Below, piece by piece: positions 45,432 to 57,000 of a stretch of DNA of 64,000 nucleotides. The notes below the pieces were generated by a model. It searched no databases. It had not been told where the DNA came from and saw only the letters and a program-made list of their open reading frames with translations. Numbering within the stretch: the stretch's first letter is position 1; each line of letters begins with the position of its first letter. A program made the position numbers and the translations under genes. The DNA is from Cyanoderma ruficeps (lineage: Eukaryota; Chordata; Aves; Passeriformes; Timaliidae), in the NCBI GenBank assembly GCA_008694505.1, contig VZDJ01000033.1, forward strand, positions 3,745,745-3,809,744, given 5' to 3'.

Positions 45432-45965
45432 GCACCCCTGGCTGGGGGAGGCTGGGGGAGGTGGCCTGGCACTGCCCCACAGGCCTGGCTGCAGGCAGCT
45501 GGCAGCAGAGGGACCCCACTGCCTCCCTGGGATGCTGTTCAGGAGCCACGGCGACAACCAGCAAGCCAAGGCACGGTGGAAAGAAGCTGGGATAGCAGGG
45601 GACATGGAGGAGAGGGCTGGGCTCAGCTGATGTGAGACGTGGCTCAAAACCACTTCTCCCATCGTCCCCCAATGGCCTGGCCCCTCAGTTCTTTCCCTTC
45701 CCCTGGCCCCCGGGCATGGTGACCCTCAGCTAGCTGACAGAGACCTGGATGCAGGATGTGACTGTAGGTCCCTTCCCATCACCAACAGCCTCGGCCTTCC
45801 CTGCCCTGTAGTGCAGAATGCCAGCCATCCCCCTCCAGATTCTGTACCATGAAGCACCCAGTGCCCGGCTGCACCAGGGCAGCCAAGAGGCTGTGTGTGT
45901 CCCCCAGCTGCAGCAGACGTGCTCTCCCCCCACACCACCTTTCCTCAATAAAATGACACAGCTGC
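45432..45965 (+). other. AGXT: AGXT 3'UTR with poly(A) signal
   Basis: From the stop at 45429-45431 to a canonical AATAAA at 45947-45952. Cleavage would fall about 70 nt short of the MAB21L4 stop codon on the other strand. Confidence 0.7.
45947..45952 (+). terminator. AGXT: AGXT polyadenylation signal AATAAA
   Basis: Canonical hexamer in TCAATAAAATG, 516 nt after the AGXT stop codon; the first one seen downstream of that stop on this strand. Confidence 0.7.
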
Positions 45966-46043
45966 TCCCTGGCCCTGTAGCTCTCCTTACAACCCCCACC
46001 CAGAGTTTTGAGACGCCCCAGCAGGGCAGCAGCAGGGTCCCAC

Positions 46044-46130
46044 TCAGCTCTGCTGAGGGATTTCTCGACGGATCTTGGAGAGGAGCCGGGACACTGCAGA
46101 GCGGCGTGCACTGTCCTGGATCTGGTACAC
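46044..46130 (-). CDS. MAB21L4: MAB21L4 last coding exon
   Basis: 87 nt, VYQIQDSARRSAVSRLLSKI then RREIPQQS and TGA at 46044-46046. Acceptor TTAGTTTCAG. Confidence 0.92.
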   Translation of the reverse strand: MYQIQDSARRSAVSRLLSKIRREIPQQS

Positions 46131-49100
46131 CTGAAACTAAAGGCAGGTGGGAAGTGAGGGGAGAGGGTTTCCCACTCTGCTTAAGCTCCCTGCCCCAGCA
46201 CTGCCAGCCTCCCACAGCCTCCACAGCACACCAGAGGGCTCAGTGGGGCAAATTGCAGCACATCCCAAACTTCCTACCCCAGGTGGCTTCTGGTGGTGCC
46301 TCGAGTTCAGCTGAAGGGCTGGGCTTACCTGGCTGAGCAGCATGTCAAAGTAGGCTGTGTCCCAGTAGGACCCATCCTCAGTGGGGAGCTGCAGGAGGGC
46401 TCGGGTTTCAGTGTCTGCCTGGCAGCTGCCACTGAACCCATGGAGGCCAAAATGGAAACGGAGGAAGCGTTGGGGGTCACAGGCAAAGCTCTCAACTTTT
46501 TGATAAAGGGTGGCAAGGTCTGGGCCTGCTCCTTGGAAGAGGTTTTCCTCTGGATTCAGGAAGTGGGGCAGGTGCTGGGTGGCCAGGCAGCGGAGGAGGA
46601 TCACCAAGAGCCTGTAGACAGAGCCTTCCAGGTCCTGCCAGTCCTCCGGGGAGGGGAAGAGCTCTGTGCTCCACAGCAGCACCATCTGTGAGGAGGGAGA
46701 GAAAAGCACAGCATCAGGCACAAGGCCTGATCCCAGGAAGGCTGCCCCTTCACACCCTGCAGGTCACCATGCAACCTGTGGGGCTGAATCAATGGTGGCT
46801 GGAGCAGATGATACCTTTCTGAAGGCCAGACATGTACATCGGCCCTTTTTCTTGAAAAAAAAACCCCACAACCACCACCCCCAAAGCATCAAAGAATGCA
46901 ACACAAAGCAAAACACACAGGATTTGGGTTACTTGGATCTGGAGCCATTCTGTAAGGAGAAAACATCCCTGCATCCTTCTTGACCCTTGGCTTGGAGAGC
47001 CATCAAGAGGCAGGGAACACCTGGATTTTGCCACCAGGTGCTGTCCCCAGCATGGCCAGTTGGCATGGCACCAGAGTGTTGAAAACAAGTTGGGTGGGGA
47101 GAGGAGGTTTTTTTCTCAGCAGAAACGCCACCCTCAGCCCTGTACAGGCATATCCCAGCACACCAGGGCACGGGGCAGCCTGCAGCATGGCACAGGGATA
47201 CCACCCCACTGACACAGGCAGCCTGGGCCAGGGGATGATGCCTTATACACCAGTGCAGAGCCCCAGCTCTCAACCCACAGTGTCTCCAGCTGGAAGTTGC
47301 TGGTTCAATCCAAGGAAGAAGGATCAAAGCTCTCTAACCTGGCTGGCAGCAGCACACATCCTTTCCAGACACAGCCATGAGCTGGTACACCCCAAAGCAC
47401 TGCAGGCACCCACCCTTGTTGTTTGGGTTCTTGTGCAGAGGAGCAGCCTTGGCTCTTGCCAAGAGAGCCATGGTCCCAAACAGAGAGCCATGAGAGAGCC
47501 CAGAGAGCCCAGAGAGCCATGGTCCCAGTCAGCAGAACCAACCTACCTTCAGGTGGTTGAATGTGAGACTGCCACTCCCACCCTGGCCTCCCCAGTCCTG
47601 CTCACGGAGCTGGTCGAGCAGGCGAAGGCTGTCCAGACGGGGTCCCTTCAGGGTGTCCACTCCTCGGAGCAGCTTCAGGATGGGAAGGTGAGTGGAGGAT
47701 CTGGAGGAAGAGAGTGGGGTCTGGTGGGAGGGGAGATGAAGACCTGCATCCTCCCAGGCTGGGGGGAGTATGCCTGCAGTGACTTGGTGTGCAGGGGGAT
47801 CCCTCCATGCCACACGTGGTCCCAGTCAATGCAGCTTCTTGGATCTACCTCCTGCACTTGCCTCTGGCAGACCAGAACTTCAGAGGTGTGGAGTGGGATG
47901 GGAACACTGCTGAGCAGCTCCTGCCCTCCCAGGAGGATCAAGAGTGGGGCTAAGTGGGGTTGTGCTCCCCTATGTGTAGTGGGGAGGAGAGGCTGTGTTG
48001 ATCCCCAACGAGGGGCCGAGCATGCAGCTGAACCACCTTGTTCCCAAAATAAATATGGACTGGTCCAGCTGGCTGCTCAGCCCCTCTGTGGGGCTGGGGA
48101 GTTGTGCTGCCAAGCAAGATATGTCAGTCCAGCCCCCTTTTGTCCTGCAGCCCACCTTGGGAGGCACCTCATCACCCTGCGGCTGCCAGGTGTCTAGGCT
48201 TGCCTCTGAAGCCCAAGCAGGGATCTGAGAGCTGCCACCCTCTGCACAGTCAGGGTGCAGCTCCAGTGAATAATTTCAGGGGGCTGCTTCAGTTGCACTC
48301 CCCCTCTTTCCCTGAGCTGTCTGAAACTTGGCTGAGGTTTTTTCCTCCAACACAGAGAATAAGGTTTGGGCATCGTGAGGGGCTGATTTGAACCCCTGCT
48401 GACATGTCCCTGCCCTTTCCCAACCTCTTTTTGCCTACACCCAGCAGTGCTGCCAGCCAGGGGGGATCCCTGGTGCAGGATCACCCTGCTGTGCATGCAG
48501 CCGAGCCTCTCACCTCCAGCAATGGGGAGAGGCAGGGACAAAGTGAGCCTCTTCTGTGGCCTTCCTGAGGCTGCCCTCAGGGAAGCCCCTGTCACTCCAC
48601 CGCCTCTGGAGCTGGAGCGGCTCTTGCTGCCTCTTCACCACCGGAACAATGTCGAAGCGAATGGTCTTCCAGCTGCCACGGATGAGCAGGGAGAGCTCCA
48701 TGGCATCTTCCCGCAGGTTTTCAGCACTGATGTCACCTAGGGGCAGAGGGTTTGGCAGCAGTGAGGAGGTTAGCACAGCCGGTCCCGCAGGCTGAACCAG
48801 GTGTGTGCTGCAGCACCCACCCCACTCGACTCTGCCCTTTCCAGTGCTGCAGTGTGGTTGCAGTTCCCGGGGTAAAACCCCTCTCCCAGCCATGCTGGGG
48901 TGGTTTTACAGGAAGAAGCTTCACAGGGCTCAAGGTCAGGCACAGCAGGAAGTCTCAAGCGATCAAACGGAGCTGTGCGTCTGAGTGGCTGAGCAGTGCC
49001 AAGAAAAGCAATGCAGTCCAAGAAAAATGGATCAGGAAAGGTTCATTGCTTTGTGGGGGTGGAGGAAGATGAAGGTCACCGGCTTGGCCACGGAGGAAGA

Positions 49101-50287
49101 AGGGGATGGTGGACTTGCTGGGACTGAGTTAAGAGACTTTCAGACTCCCTGGTCCTTTCACATCACCCTTGCACCCTGGTTGAGCTTTACTTTACAAGAA
49201 GCACATTAGGAGATGAAAATGCATGAAGAAGCTTATGGAACTGCTATGGGCATTTCCCAGGGTCCCTTCCCACCATGTCTTTTCCAAGGACACTGCTGCC
49301 AGCTGGGGCCCATATGTTCACAGGGTCAGACCCATGTCTCAGGGTCCTGGTCCAGCTCTGATGCACTCCCAGCTCACTCTCCAAAAAGCCTCTTCCAGGG
49401 AGCAGGGCACACTTGGAGGCTGGGGGGTGGAGGGGAAAATGTGATTAGGGGAAACCAAGCCCACCAAGTCCCTGAGCAAACCCTGCCTGGGGGCTAACAG
49501 CAGGGCTGGGTGGACCCCACACCCACCAAGAAGGGTGCCAAGTCCCAGATGAAGATGCCTGAGGATGACTCTGATGGTCTGGGATGGCAGGGAATCATTT
49601 GCATCTCCCCTTCCTCAGCTGGGAGCAAAGCCCATCCCAGCACACAGCAAGGTGCTCACTCACCTGCTCCTGCAGGTTTTGGGTGGGCCACATTGCCGGG
49701 AATGTGGCATAGGATGTTTGCATAGGGATCACTGCCAAGCTGGGAAGCTGGGCAGGCACTGGAGGCAGCTCCTGGCTGGGAAGCACCCAGCCAGTGTACG
49801 CACCTGGCTGAAGCAGGAAGAGGCGTTGGCAGTGCACGATGGCTGAAACAAGGAGCTCTTTCAGGTGCTGGAGGATTTTGCCTGGAAGCAGGCACCCCGC
49901 ACCACCCCCATGCTCCATCACATCCACAGCACCAGTCCAGTCCTCCAAATCAGTCCCTGGAGAGCACACTTCCAGACAGCAGGTGTTCAGCCCTGAAGGA
50001 TTCCTGCCTGGGGTGTCCCTGGTCTGGCACGCCAGCACACGCAGGGCATCGCCGTCGATACGCAGGGGTATCTCAAGAGTGACAGCATCCTCAGAGGCAC
50101 AGAGAGCAAACTCGAAGGCTTCCAGGTTCCTGGCGTAGTCCACGAGGAAGCGTGGTTCCCTGGCATGGACACTCTCCAACAGGGTGAGCAGGATGTCCTC
50201 GGCCCGCTGGAAATGCTCCATCCGCTGCCTCTCGCGGGACACGATCACCCCAAGGTAGCTGTGCCAGAGGGAAGTGTTGGCTTCCAT
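46044..50287 (-). CDS. MAB21L4: MAB21L4 (C2orf54), Mab-21-like protein (complete, 5 coding exons)
   Basis: Coding exons on the minus strand are 49804-50287, 48514-48736, 47547-47700, 46329-46685 and 46044-46130. They join in frame to 434 residues, close to the human length of 447. It starts MEANTSLWHSYLGVIVSRER and ends SKIRREIPQQS. Conserved blocks are QRAEDILLTLLE, PRFLVDYARNLEAFEFAL, AIVHC, LREDAMELSLLIRGSWKTI, VPVVKR, FPEGSLRK, LLRGVDTLKGPRLDSLRLLD, CLATQHLPHFLNP and YWDTAYFDMLL. The protein belongs to the Mab-21 family (nucleotidyltransferase-like fold). The mammalian gene is expressed in stratified epithelium and linked to keratinocyte differentiation; the molecular role is not settled. 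Its place between AGXT and SNED1 supports the call. The start was chosen by alignment to the family N-terminus. Confidence 0.93.
46329..46685 (-). CDS. MAB21L4: MAB21L4 coding exon 4
   Basis: 357 nt, MVLLWSTELFPSPEDWQDLE then CLATQHLPHFLNPEENLFQG, ending WDTAYFDMLLSQ. Acceptor CCTCACAG, donor CAG|GTAAGC. Confidence 0.93.
47547..47700 (-). CDS. MAB21L4: MAB21L4 coding exon 3
   Basis: 154 nt, SSTHLPILKLLRGVDTLKGP then RLDSLRLLDQLREQDWGGQG and SLTFNHLK. Acceptor CCTCCAG, donor AAG|GTAGGT. Confidence 0.92.
48514..48736 (-). CDS. MAB21L4: MAB21L4 coding exon 2
   Basis: 223 nt, DISAENLREDAMELSLLIRG then SWKTIRFDIVPVVKRQQEPL and ends VPASPHCW plus AG. Acceptor CCCCTAG, donor GTGAGA. Confidence 0.92.
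49804..50287 (-). CDS. MAB21L4: MAB21L4 coding exon 1
   Basis: 484 nt from ATG at 50287 to donor CCA G|GTGCGT. The open frame runs on past this donor to 49595, but the family alignment (LLQPG-DISAENLREDAM) and the phase of exon 2 place the splice here. Confidence 0.9.
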
Positions 50288-53200
50288 GGCAGCTCTGCTA
50301 CTATCTTACACTGTCTGAGCCGCGGCGAAGGTGCGTGGGCAGGGAGGGCAGGGCTGGCTGCCGCGGTGGGGCGGGCAGAGCCGGGCGTTGACAGGCACAA
50401 GTGCTGGGTGTCTCCAGGGAGAGGTACAGGGCAAACCCAGGGCGGGGGCTTGAGTCACACCTGGTCCCTCTTCCGGCACTCCAGAAGGGTGACAGCGAGT
50501 GCTCAGCTGGCGGGTCATGGCAGGGTAAAGCTGTACTTTCCCACACCCCCCTTGGGTGCCGGCAGCCCCCTCTCACAGCCAGTGCCGGCTGAAGGGACCC
50601 ACTGTCCTCCTGTCCCAGCTCCGTTCGTCCTGCCCGGCCGCTCCCAGCCTGTGTGGCACCCACAGGAGCTGGGGAAGGCTCCTGCTGGAGCTGGGCCGTG
50701 TGGCGGAGCTCCGGAAGGGCTGCAGGACCCTGAGCCTGCCTTGCCCGTGCCCAGAGCTGCCCTGCGGGCTCGGTGTAGCTCTGTCAACACCAGGCTCAGG
50801 CTCCAGTTTCCCAGGTGCGGCACCCCCGGCGCCCCTCTCCAGGAGCGCTGCACACACGGGCCCCGCCCTGGGCGCGGTTTTCCTGCCGGGCTGCGGGGGG
50901 ATCGAGTCGGGGGGACGCACAAAGCGGGGCTTTCGACCTCAAAGCCGCTCTGGGGAGGGGTCCGGGAGCGGCGGGGCCGGTCCGTGCGGTGCCTCGGCCG
51001 TGCCCCGGCCCCGCTCCACGCTCGGGGGTTCGGTGCATCCCGAGCTCTGCCTTCGGTCGTACCCTCAGACGTGCCCTCACTTCTCCCCATCTCCCACAAA
51101 TCCCGGAATGGGGATTGCCGGGCACGTTATCTTTTTGAGTGCTGTCACCTTGCAGAGGTACGTTCCCGAGGCTTTCCTGCGAACTGATTCTGCCCTTGGT
51201 CAGAGCAGGGAAGGGAATGGGGAGGTGGGGCAGGCTCCGTGGCAGCAGGGGGCCCGAGAGGAGTGTGGCGACTGCTTATTGAGGAAGGGAGGGAGAGTGC
51301 CATGGCTGGTCCTCCCACCTCCTGCGGCTCACGCTTACCCTTTTAAACAGCCCAGATAAGGTTTCTGGATCTCCCCAGGGGTTATTTCCAGTTCCTCCTT
51401 GTGCCTCCTTTAGTTCCCCGTGGCTGAGGAGCTGCCCTGCAGGTAGGAGTCTGTCCCTCATGTTCATCTACCCTTCTGCCAGCTGACTGAAGGAGCTCTG
51501 CTTTCCGAGGGTCAGAGATTCCACCTGCAGTCCCCTTGAGCACCTGCAGTTCGAGTCAATTAAGCCTGCACTGGGCATCTCACTACCAGGAGGCTGTGGG
51601 TGCTCTGGGCTGGGGAGTCTCAGCCAGATTTTAAACCCCAGCAGTGGGTGATGGGCTCTGCATCTCCTTACCTGAGCCCTTCACTTCAGGTTTCACCCCA
51701 TCTGAGCCGGGGATGCTCATTCCCCCACACCAAAGGCTGTCTCAGCCAGGGCTGAGGGGGCAGGTCTTATCCTCCTCCATCAGGTGGGGAAGACAAGCTG
51801 GCTGGCATCCCAGGGAGGGACCAAAAGCAGCAGATCCCCACTGGAGTGGCTTGGGCTCATCCTGAAGAATGCTGAACCCAAGCTAGGCAAGATAGATCAC
51901 TGCTTCGTGCCCTGGTGTGGGAAAAAGAGGGCAGAGAGATGCAGGCCACCACTTTTCTGGGTGTGATGGGCCATGGCTCACTGCTGGCAGGGTTGCTGTG
52001 TGCCCATGGAGCATCATTTTGTCGTGGATGGAGTCCCTGCTGCAGCAGCAACCAGGACATTCCTTCTGTCAGTGCCTGGCAGGAATGCTGGAGGAGGCTG
52101 TGGGCATCATGCAGAAGCTGAACTGAGAGCCAGGAGTGGTTCTATAGGAAGGTAAGGCTGGGCAAGGCAGGGGAACAATCTGGCTGTACCCTCCAGATAT
52201 CTTGGTGCTAGTGGGGTAACCCTGCCCTCTTGTCACAGTGCTGGCTGAGCCCAGAGTGTGACCCTGACATCCTGCTGCCAGAGCTCTGACACCAGGAAGA
52301 GACAGTGTAATGTGATCCCCTCAGCTCATCTCTGCCTTTGACATCTGCACCTTTTGGATGTCTGGGTGCCAAAATCAAGAGGCTGGTGGTGCTGCAAATA
52401 CTGCCTTCTGCCCCTTCCTGCTGGCTGGGACCCCCCCTCTTCCCCCTCTTCCCCCTCTCTCTCTCAAGAAATGCAATTCACTGTTAGAATTTGGATATTT
52501 TTTGTGATTCATCTTGTCTGTGCATAGTATTATGCAGACAGGAAGACACTTTCTTTGATGGTTCCTGTCCTGACTTATTTCATGTAGTTGTTATTTNATT
52601 CTCTCCTCTCCCCCCTAGGCATGGGGCAGGTCCTGCAGGAGCATCTTCCTGGCTGCTGCCAGGCACAGGCAGCACAGTGAGTGAGCCTGCTGCCGGCACC
52701 GTGTGAGAAGGAGGAGTGATGCTGGGCAGTGGCACATCTGGTGACAAAGCCACAAGAGGTGGGAGCAGCTGGAGGTGCTGCCAGATGCTGAGCAATGCTC
52801 TGAGCAGGAGGGAGCAGAGCTGGCATGAGGAGGGAATGGTGTAGATCAGGTGGTGGGTGCAGAAGCTCCATCCCATGTGGATGGGTGGCTGAGCCGTGGC
52901 TGGAGCAATGTTGGTTGGGATGAGCCACAGGGCAGGGACACTGCATGGCTGGGCTTTTGGGGCAGCACCTGGACACTCAATCCCACAATCAACCCAAGCT
53001 GAGCACGCCTCCATTAGCCCAAAAACAGCAGGAAAAATCTCCTAGTGAGAAGGTCAGTTAGGCTATGGAAGACATGGCTGGAGTGCAGAGTGTCTGGACA
53101 GGTCACTAGAGGCTGGTGGTGAGTGCCCTGGTACTGGCGGAGAGTCTGGCCTGAATGAACTAATCACTGTTTCCATCTCGGCGTTTCATGGTTCCGTGAA

Positions 53201-54014
53201 TTTTTGCTCTGTTAGCAACAGGAGAGAGAAAACAACCCCCCAAAAAACAGGAAAGTGCAAGCAAGAGAGAGGAAAAAACGTGGGGGCATGGGAGCACTTG
53301 GCACAGCAGAGATGGGTGAGAAGTTGCAATGAGGTCCCGGTGTCCCTCACCCAGCTTGCCTCTCTGTAGGGCTGTGCAGTGTGACTGCTGCACCCCAGAC
53401 CCTGCAGGATGCCATCATGACCCAGCAGAAAGGTATTGGGGTGCTGACCTGATGGGTTGAGGAAATGGCAGGGCACAGGGGCATTGGGATGCGGGAGGGG
53501 GGTTATGCTCTGCCCCAGCACTTCTGCACCCCACAAGCCCCCAGAGTGGCATGGCCCCCAACAAAGCGGCTGGGATGGGGAAGGGGGACAAAGGCAGGGA
53601 AGGTAGAGAGGAAGAGAGAGTAATTTAACATGACAGGCTGTTTATTTTGGCAAAAAGGGTCTCTTTTCAACAGATTTCAAAGCTCGGCCCTGGGGCTTGG
53701 GGGGGGACCACACAGAGGGGTGGGAGATGAGGGGTGCGAGATGGGGGGTTCAAGGGGGCACCCAGACTGAGAGGGAGGGAGAAGAATCCCCTGTCTGTTC
53801 ATCCCTGGGGCACAGCCAGGTTTTCCAGCCCCGGGTGTGCTTGCAGGCTGCAGCGGGGTGTCCCCGCGGGTGCCCATGCTCCCGCACGCACATGCTTGCC
53901 GACATGCATCCACACACATTCGCACGCTCCCCCTGCCCCTGCTCCTTCCTCCCGGCCAGGGCTCAGCTGGAGTCTTGGCTTCCCCCAGTGACATTTCAAA
54001 ATAGGCTGTTTATT

Positions 54015-54034
54015 NAAAAAAAAAAAAAAAAAAC
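54015..54034. repeat. Gap followed by poly-A run
   Basis: n at 54015 then about 18 A; a likely assembly break at a homopolymer. Confidence 0.85.
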
Positions 54035-57000
54035 AAACCCAAAAAAACCAAAAAGCCAAAAACACCAAGGGGGGTGAAATTGCTAGGAAAGAAATAATTA
54101 TTATAATCACATTAAGAGCTTTGGCTGTAAAACTCTTGCGAGGGCTCAGGGAAGGAGCTGGGGCTGCTCTCTGCAGGGAGTACAGGAGGCGGTTTTCCTG
54201 CCTTGTGCTCTTTTATTTTCCAGTCCTGATCCAACAACACCTCCCCTCCTCCCCTTTTCCTCCCCTTTATCCTGGGAAATGAAAACAATTTATTTAATGA
54301 TGGATCATCCCTTTCTCTGGTCACTGACCTTCTGGGTGAATTTCTGCTGAGCTCGGTGGAAAACTCGAGGCTGGGTTGTGGATCCCATCTGTGGATGGGG
54401 GAGGGGGGGAGCTCACCCTTGTCCTTCCCAAAATCCACAGCAACAATCCTGGGGAGCAGGACAGGGCTGGCAGAGAGGGTCCCCACCAGGAAGTCCAGCA
54501 GCAGACTTTGCTGCAGGCACTATCCCTGCAGACCGGGGGCTTTGGGGGCAGATATGGGGGCCCCAGAGCCTTCCCACCCATTCTCCTTCTCTCCTGGAAC
54601 ACCCTCAGGAGCTCCTGGCACCCTGACCTGGTCTGAGGATGGGGTGGGCTGGGGTGCAGTGCCAAGATGGGAGTGGGCAGTGGAGACGTGATCGCCACAC
54701 TGCCAACAGCCCTCGCTGCCTGGGGGGGCTTTTCTGGCTCAGAAGAGGTTTTCGGACCTGATCAGGGGCGAGGCCAGGAGGGCGTGCGGGGCTGCACGGG
54801 GCCGCAGCAGCAGCAGCCCGCGATGTATTCCCGTAGCAGGCGGTCTGGCCTCCGGCCGGTCCCCTGTTTGGCCGGGTTCTGTTCCCTGGGGAGGAGATGG
54901 CCGGGAGAGTGAGGGGGAGAGGCAGGATCCCCTTTGGCTGGGGAGCGGTGGGGGTGTGTGCGCTGTCAGCACCCAGCACGCAGTGCCCCGGGGCCCCCGG
55001 CAGGAGTGCTGCCCTGCATCCCTGCCCTCCTGCTCAACCCCCAGCTGACCTGCAGAGCCGGGATGGAGCAAGCCAGCATCCAGCCCCCTCCCCTCTGGCC
55101 CTTCATCTGCCACGGCCTGTTGCTCAAAGCATGGTTCTTGTAAAAATGCGTAAATATTTATACAAGAATAATTTAAAAAACATGGTCTGTCAAATAATCA
55201 AAGCAGCAGAACATCCGAGGAGCTTTCAGCTGGATTGGGAAACCCAATGTTGCTTTCTGATGCTCTGCTGCAATGCTGGGGGTGCCCGTGGCCAACCCCA
55301 GCCCTGTGTGATGCTGGACTTGCCAATGTGGCTTCACAAGAAGTTTGGAGTCTTCATTAAAGCTGGTGGTGGGTTGGCTTTCGCTGCCATTAGCCCATGT
55401 GCCTGCAGCAGGAGCCTCAGCCAGGGATAGGACTTCACCAGGGTCTGGTTTCAGCCTCGTGTCCTGGTTTTGGCACTGTTCCCTGCAGTGAGACTGCCCC
55501 AGAAGCCGGGGATATCCTTGGGTGAAGTGCTGTGTCCTGTCCTCCCCTGATATGTGTGGTGAGGCCAGGGCCTGGTGTGGGGAGTGACAGGGTGACAGCT
55601 GAGCTGTAGGGTGACCCCTGGTGCCCCTGGTTGCTGGGGCACTCCCTGAAAGCATCCCCATCCCTCCAGAGCCAGCAGCACCCTCAGAATTTCAAAACCT
55701 TGTCTTTGCAGCGATGGGGCAAGAGCCTTGGGCCGGGGCTTCCCCCAGGGAAGAGGATTTGTGTCCATTCCGATGGTTGCACACCCCCATTTGTGCTGGT
55801 GTCAGCAGTGGCTACAGAGCCACAGCCCCAGTGGCACTGTGTTCCCCCAGCATCACTGAACAGCCCTGAGCTTCCCAGGGGAACAGCACCTGGAAACCCC
55901 CGGACCCTTCTGCTCATTTGGGACTCCCCCAGCAGGGGGGAGGGGACACAGCTGCGACCCAGCAACATCCCTGCCACCACAGCTTGGATGACACGTGGCC
56001 ACCAGATGCCGTGTGGTTCAGAAGGGTCTCAGGGTGGCAGCAGGAGGTGAAAGGATGGGAGAGGGGAAGAGGTGCCCCCTGTTCCCAGGGCCCTGTAGAG
56101 TGGAGGCAGGCGTTGCTGGGGGTTTGGGGGAGTGGGAGCTGGGTGTTGCAGTAACCTCCATCCTCCTGGCTACCCTCCAGCCCCTTCCCACCACCCACAT
56201 CTATGCGCGTGATCTGTGTTGCTGCATTCTTTGAGCCTGGGCCAGATAATGAGTTCAAACCCTTTCATTAAACCTCAGCTCCCCTCAAACACCCACACAC
56301 CTTCCTGCTCTACCTGGCTGCCTCTCCCACCCTGGGGAGGGAGCTTCCAGGACTAGTTCTCCCCCCACAGGAGGTGATGCTTGTGCCACACACGTGTTTG
56401 GCATCCGCAGGGAACGCTCTCTGGGCTTGGCCCAATTAGCTGGAAGGGAGGGGAGAGCCAAATCCAAACCATGTGCTGACCTGCAGTCCCCTCTGCCTGA
56501 AAGCATCCGTGCTGAATGCGCTCTGGATCATTAATAGCTCCCCAGGCTCCTTCCACATGTCCCGTCCCCCAAGCACAGGCTCTGACTGGGCTGGGGGGTG
56601 GGTAGGATTTCATGCTCTTTCTCTTTCTAGGGCTGCCTTTTGTGGGAGGTAGGGAGCTCCACTACAGGGCTGTGCGTGGTGGCCAGGAGGAACCAAGGGG
56701 CGACTGCCTGTGGATTTGGGGCAGCCCTGAAACTGTGATGCCAGGTAGAGGCAAGCTTGGGGTCAACAGAAGGATCTCTGCCTCCATCTCTTGCTTCTGG
56801 AGGTGGTTCTTTGCTGGGCAACGTCTCCAGCTGTGGGTGCCAGTGAAGCTGAGAGTCCAGGATACCCCTGGGACCTGCACTGTCCCCTCCACAGCCCGAC
56901 AGCCTCACCAGAACTACCCACTGGGATGGGTGTGGCAGATCCTGGCCCCGTTTTGGTGGCCATCAAAGAGCTGGATGCCATGAAGCTGGTGGCAGAAAGG

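Noticed and set aside
46980..48197. 405-codon plus-strand open frame
   Set aside because: Antisense to MAB21L4 exon 3 and its introns; composition follows the GC-rich background and no domain is visible.
49595..49803. MAB21L4 exon 1 reading on to 49595
   Set aside because: The family alignment and the phase of exon 2 need the donor at 49803; the rest is read-through into the intron.
50165..51187. 340-codon plus-strand frame
   Set aside because: Overlaps MAB21L4 exon 1 in antisense and a CpG-rich patch; no domain. The CpG patch itself is kept as a finding.
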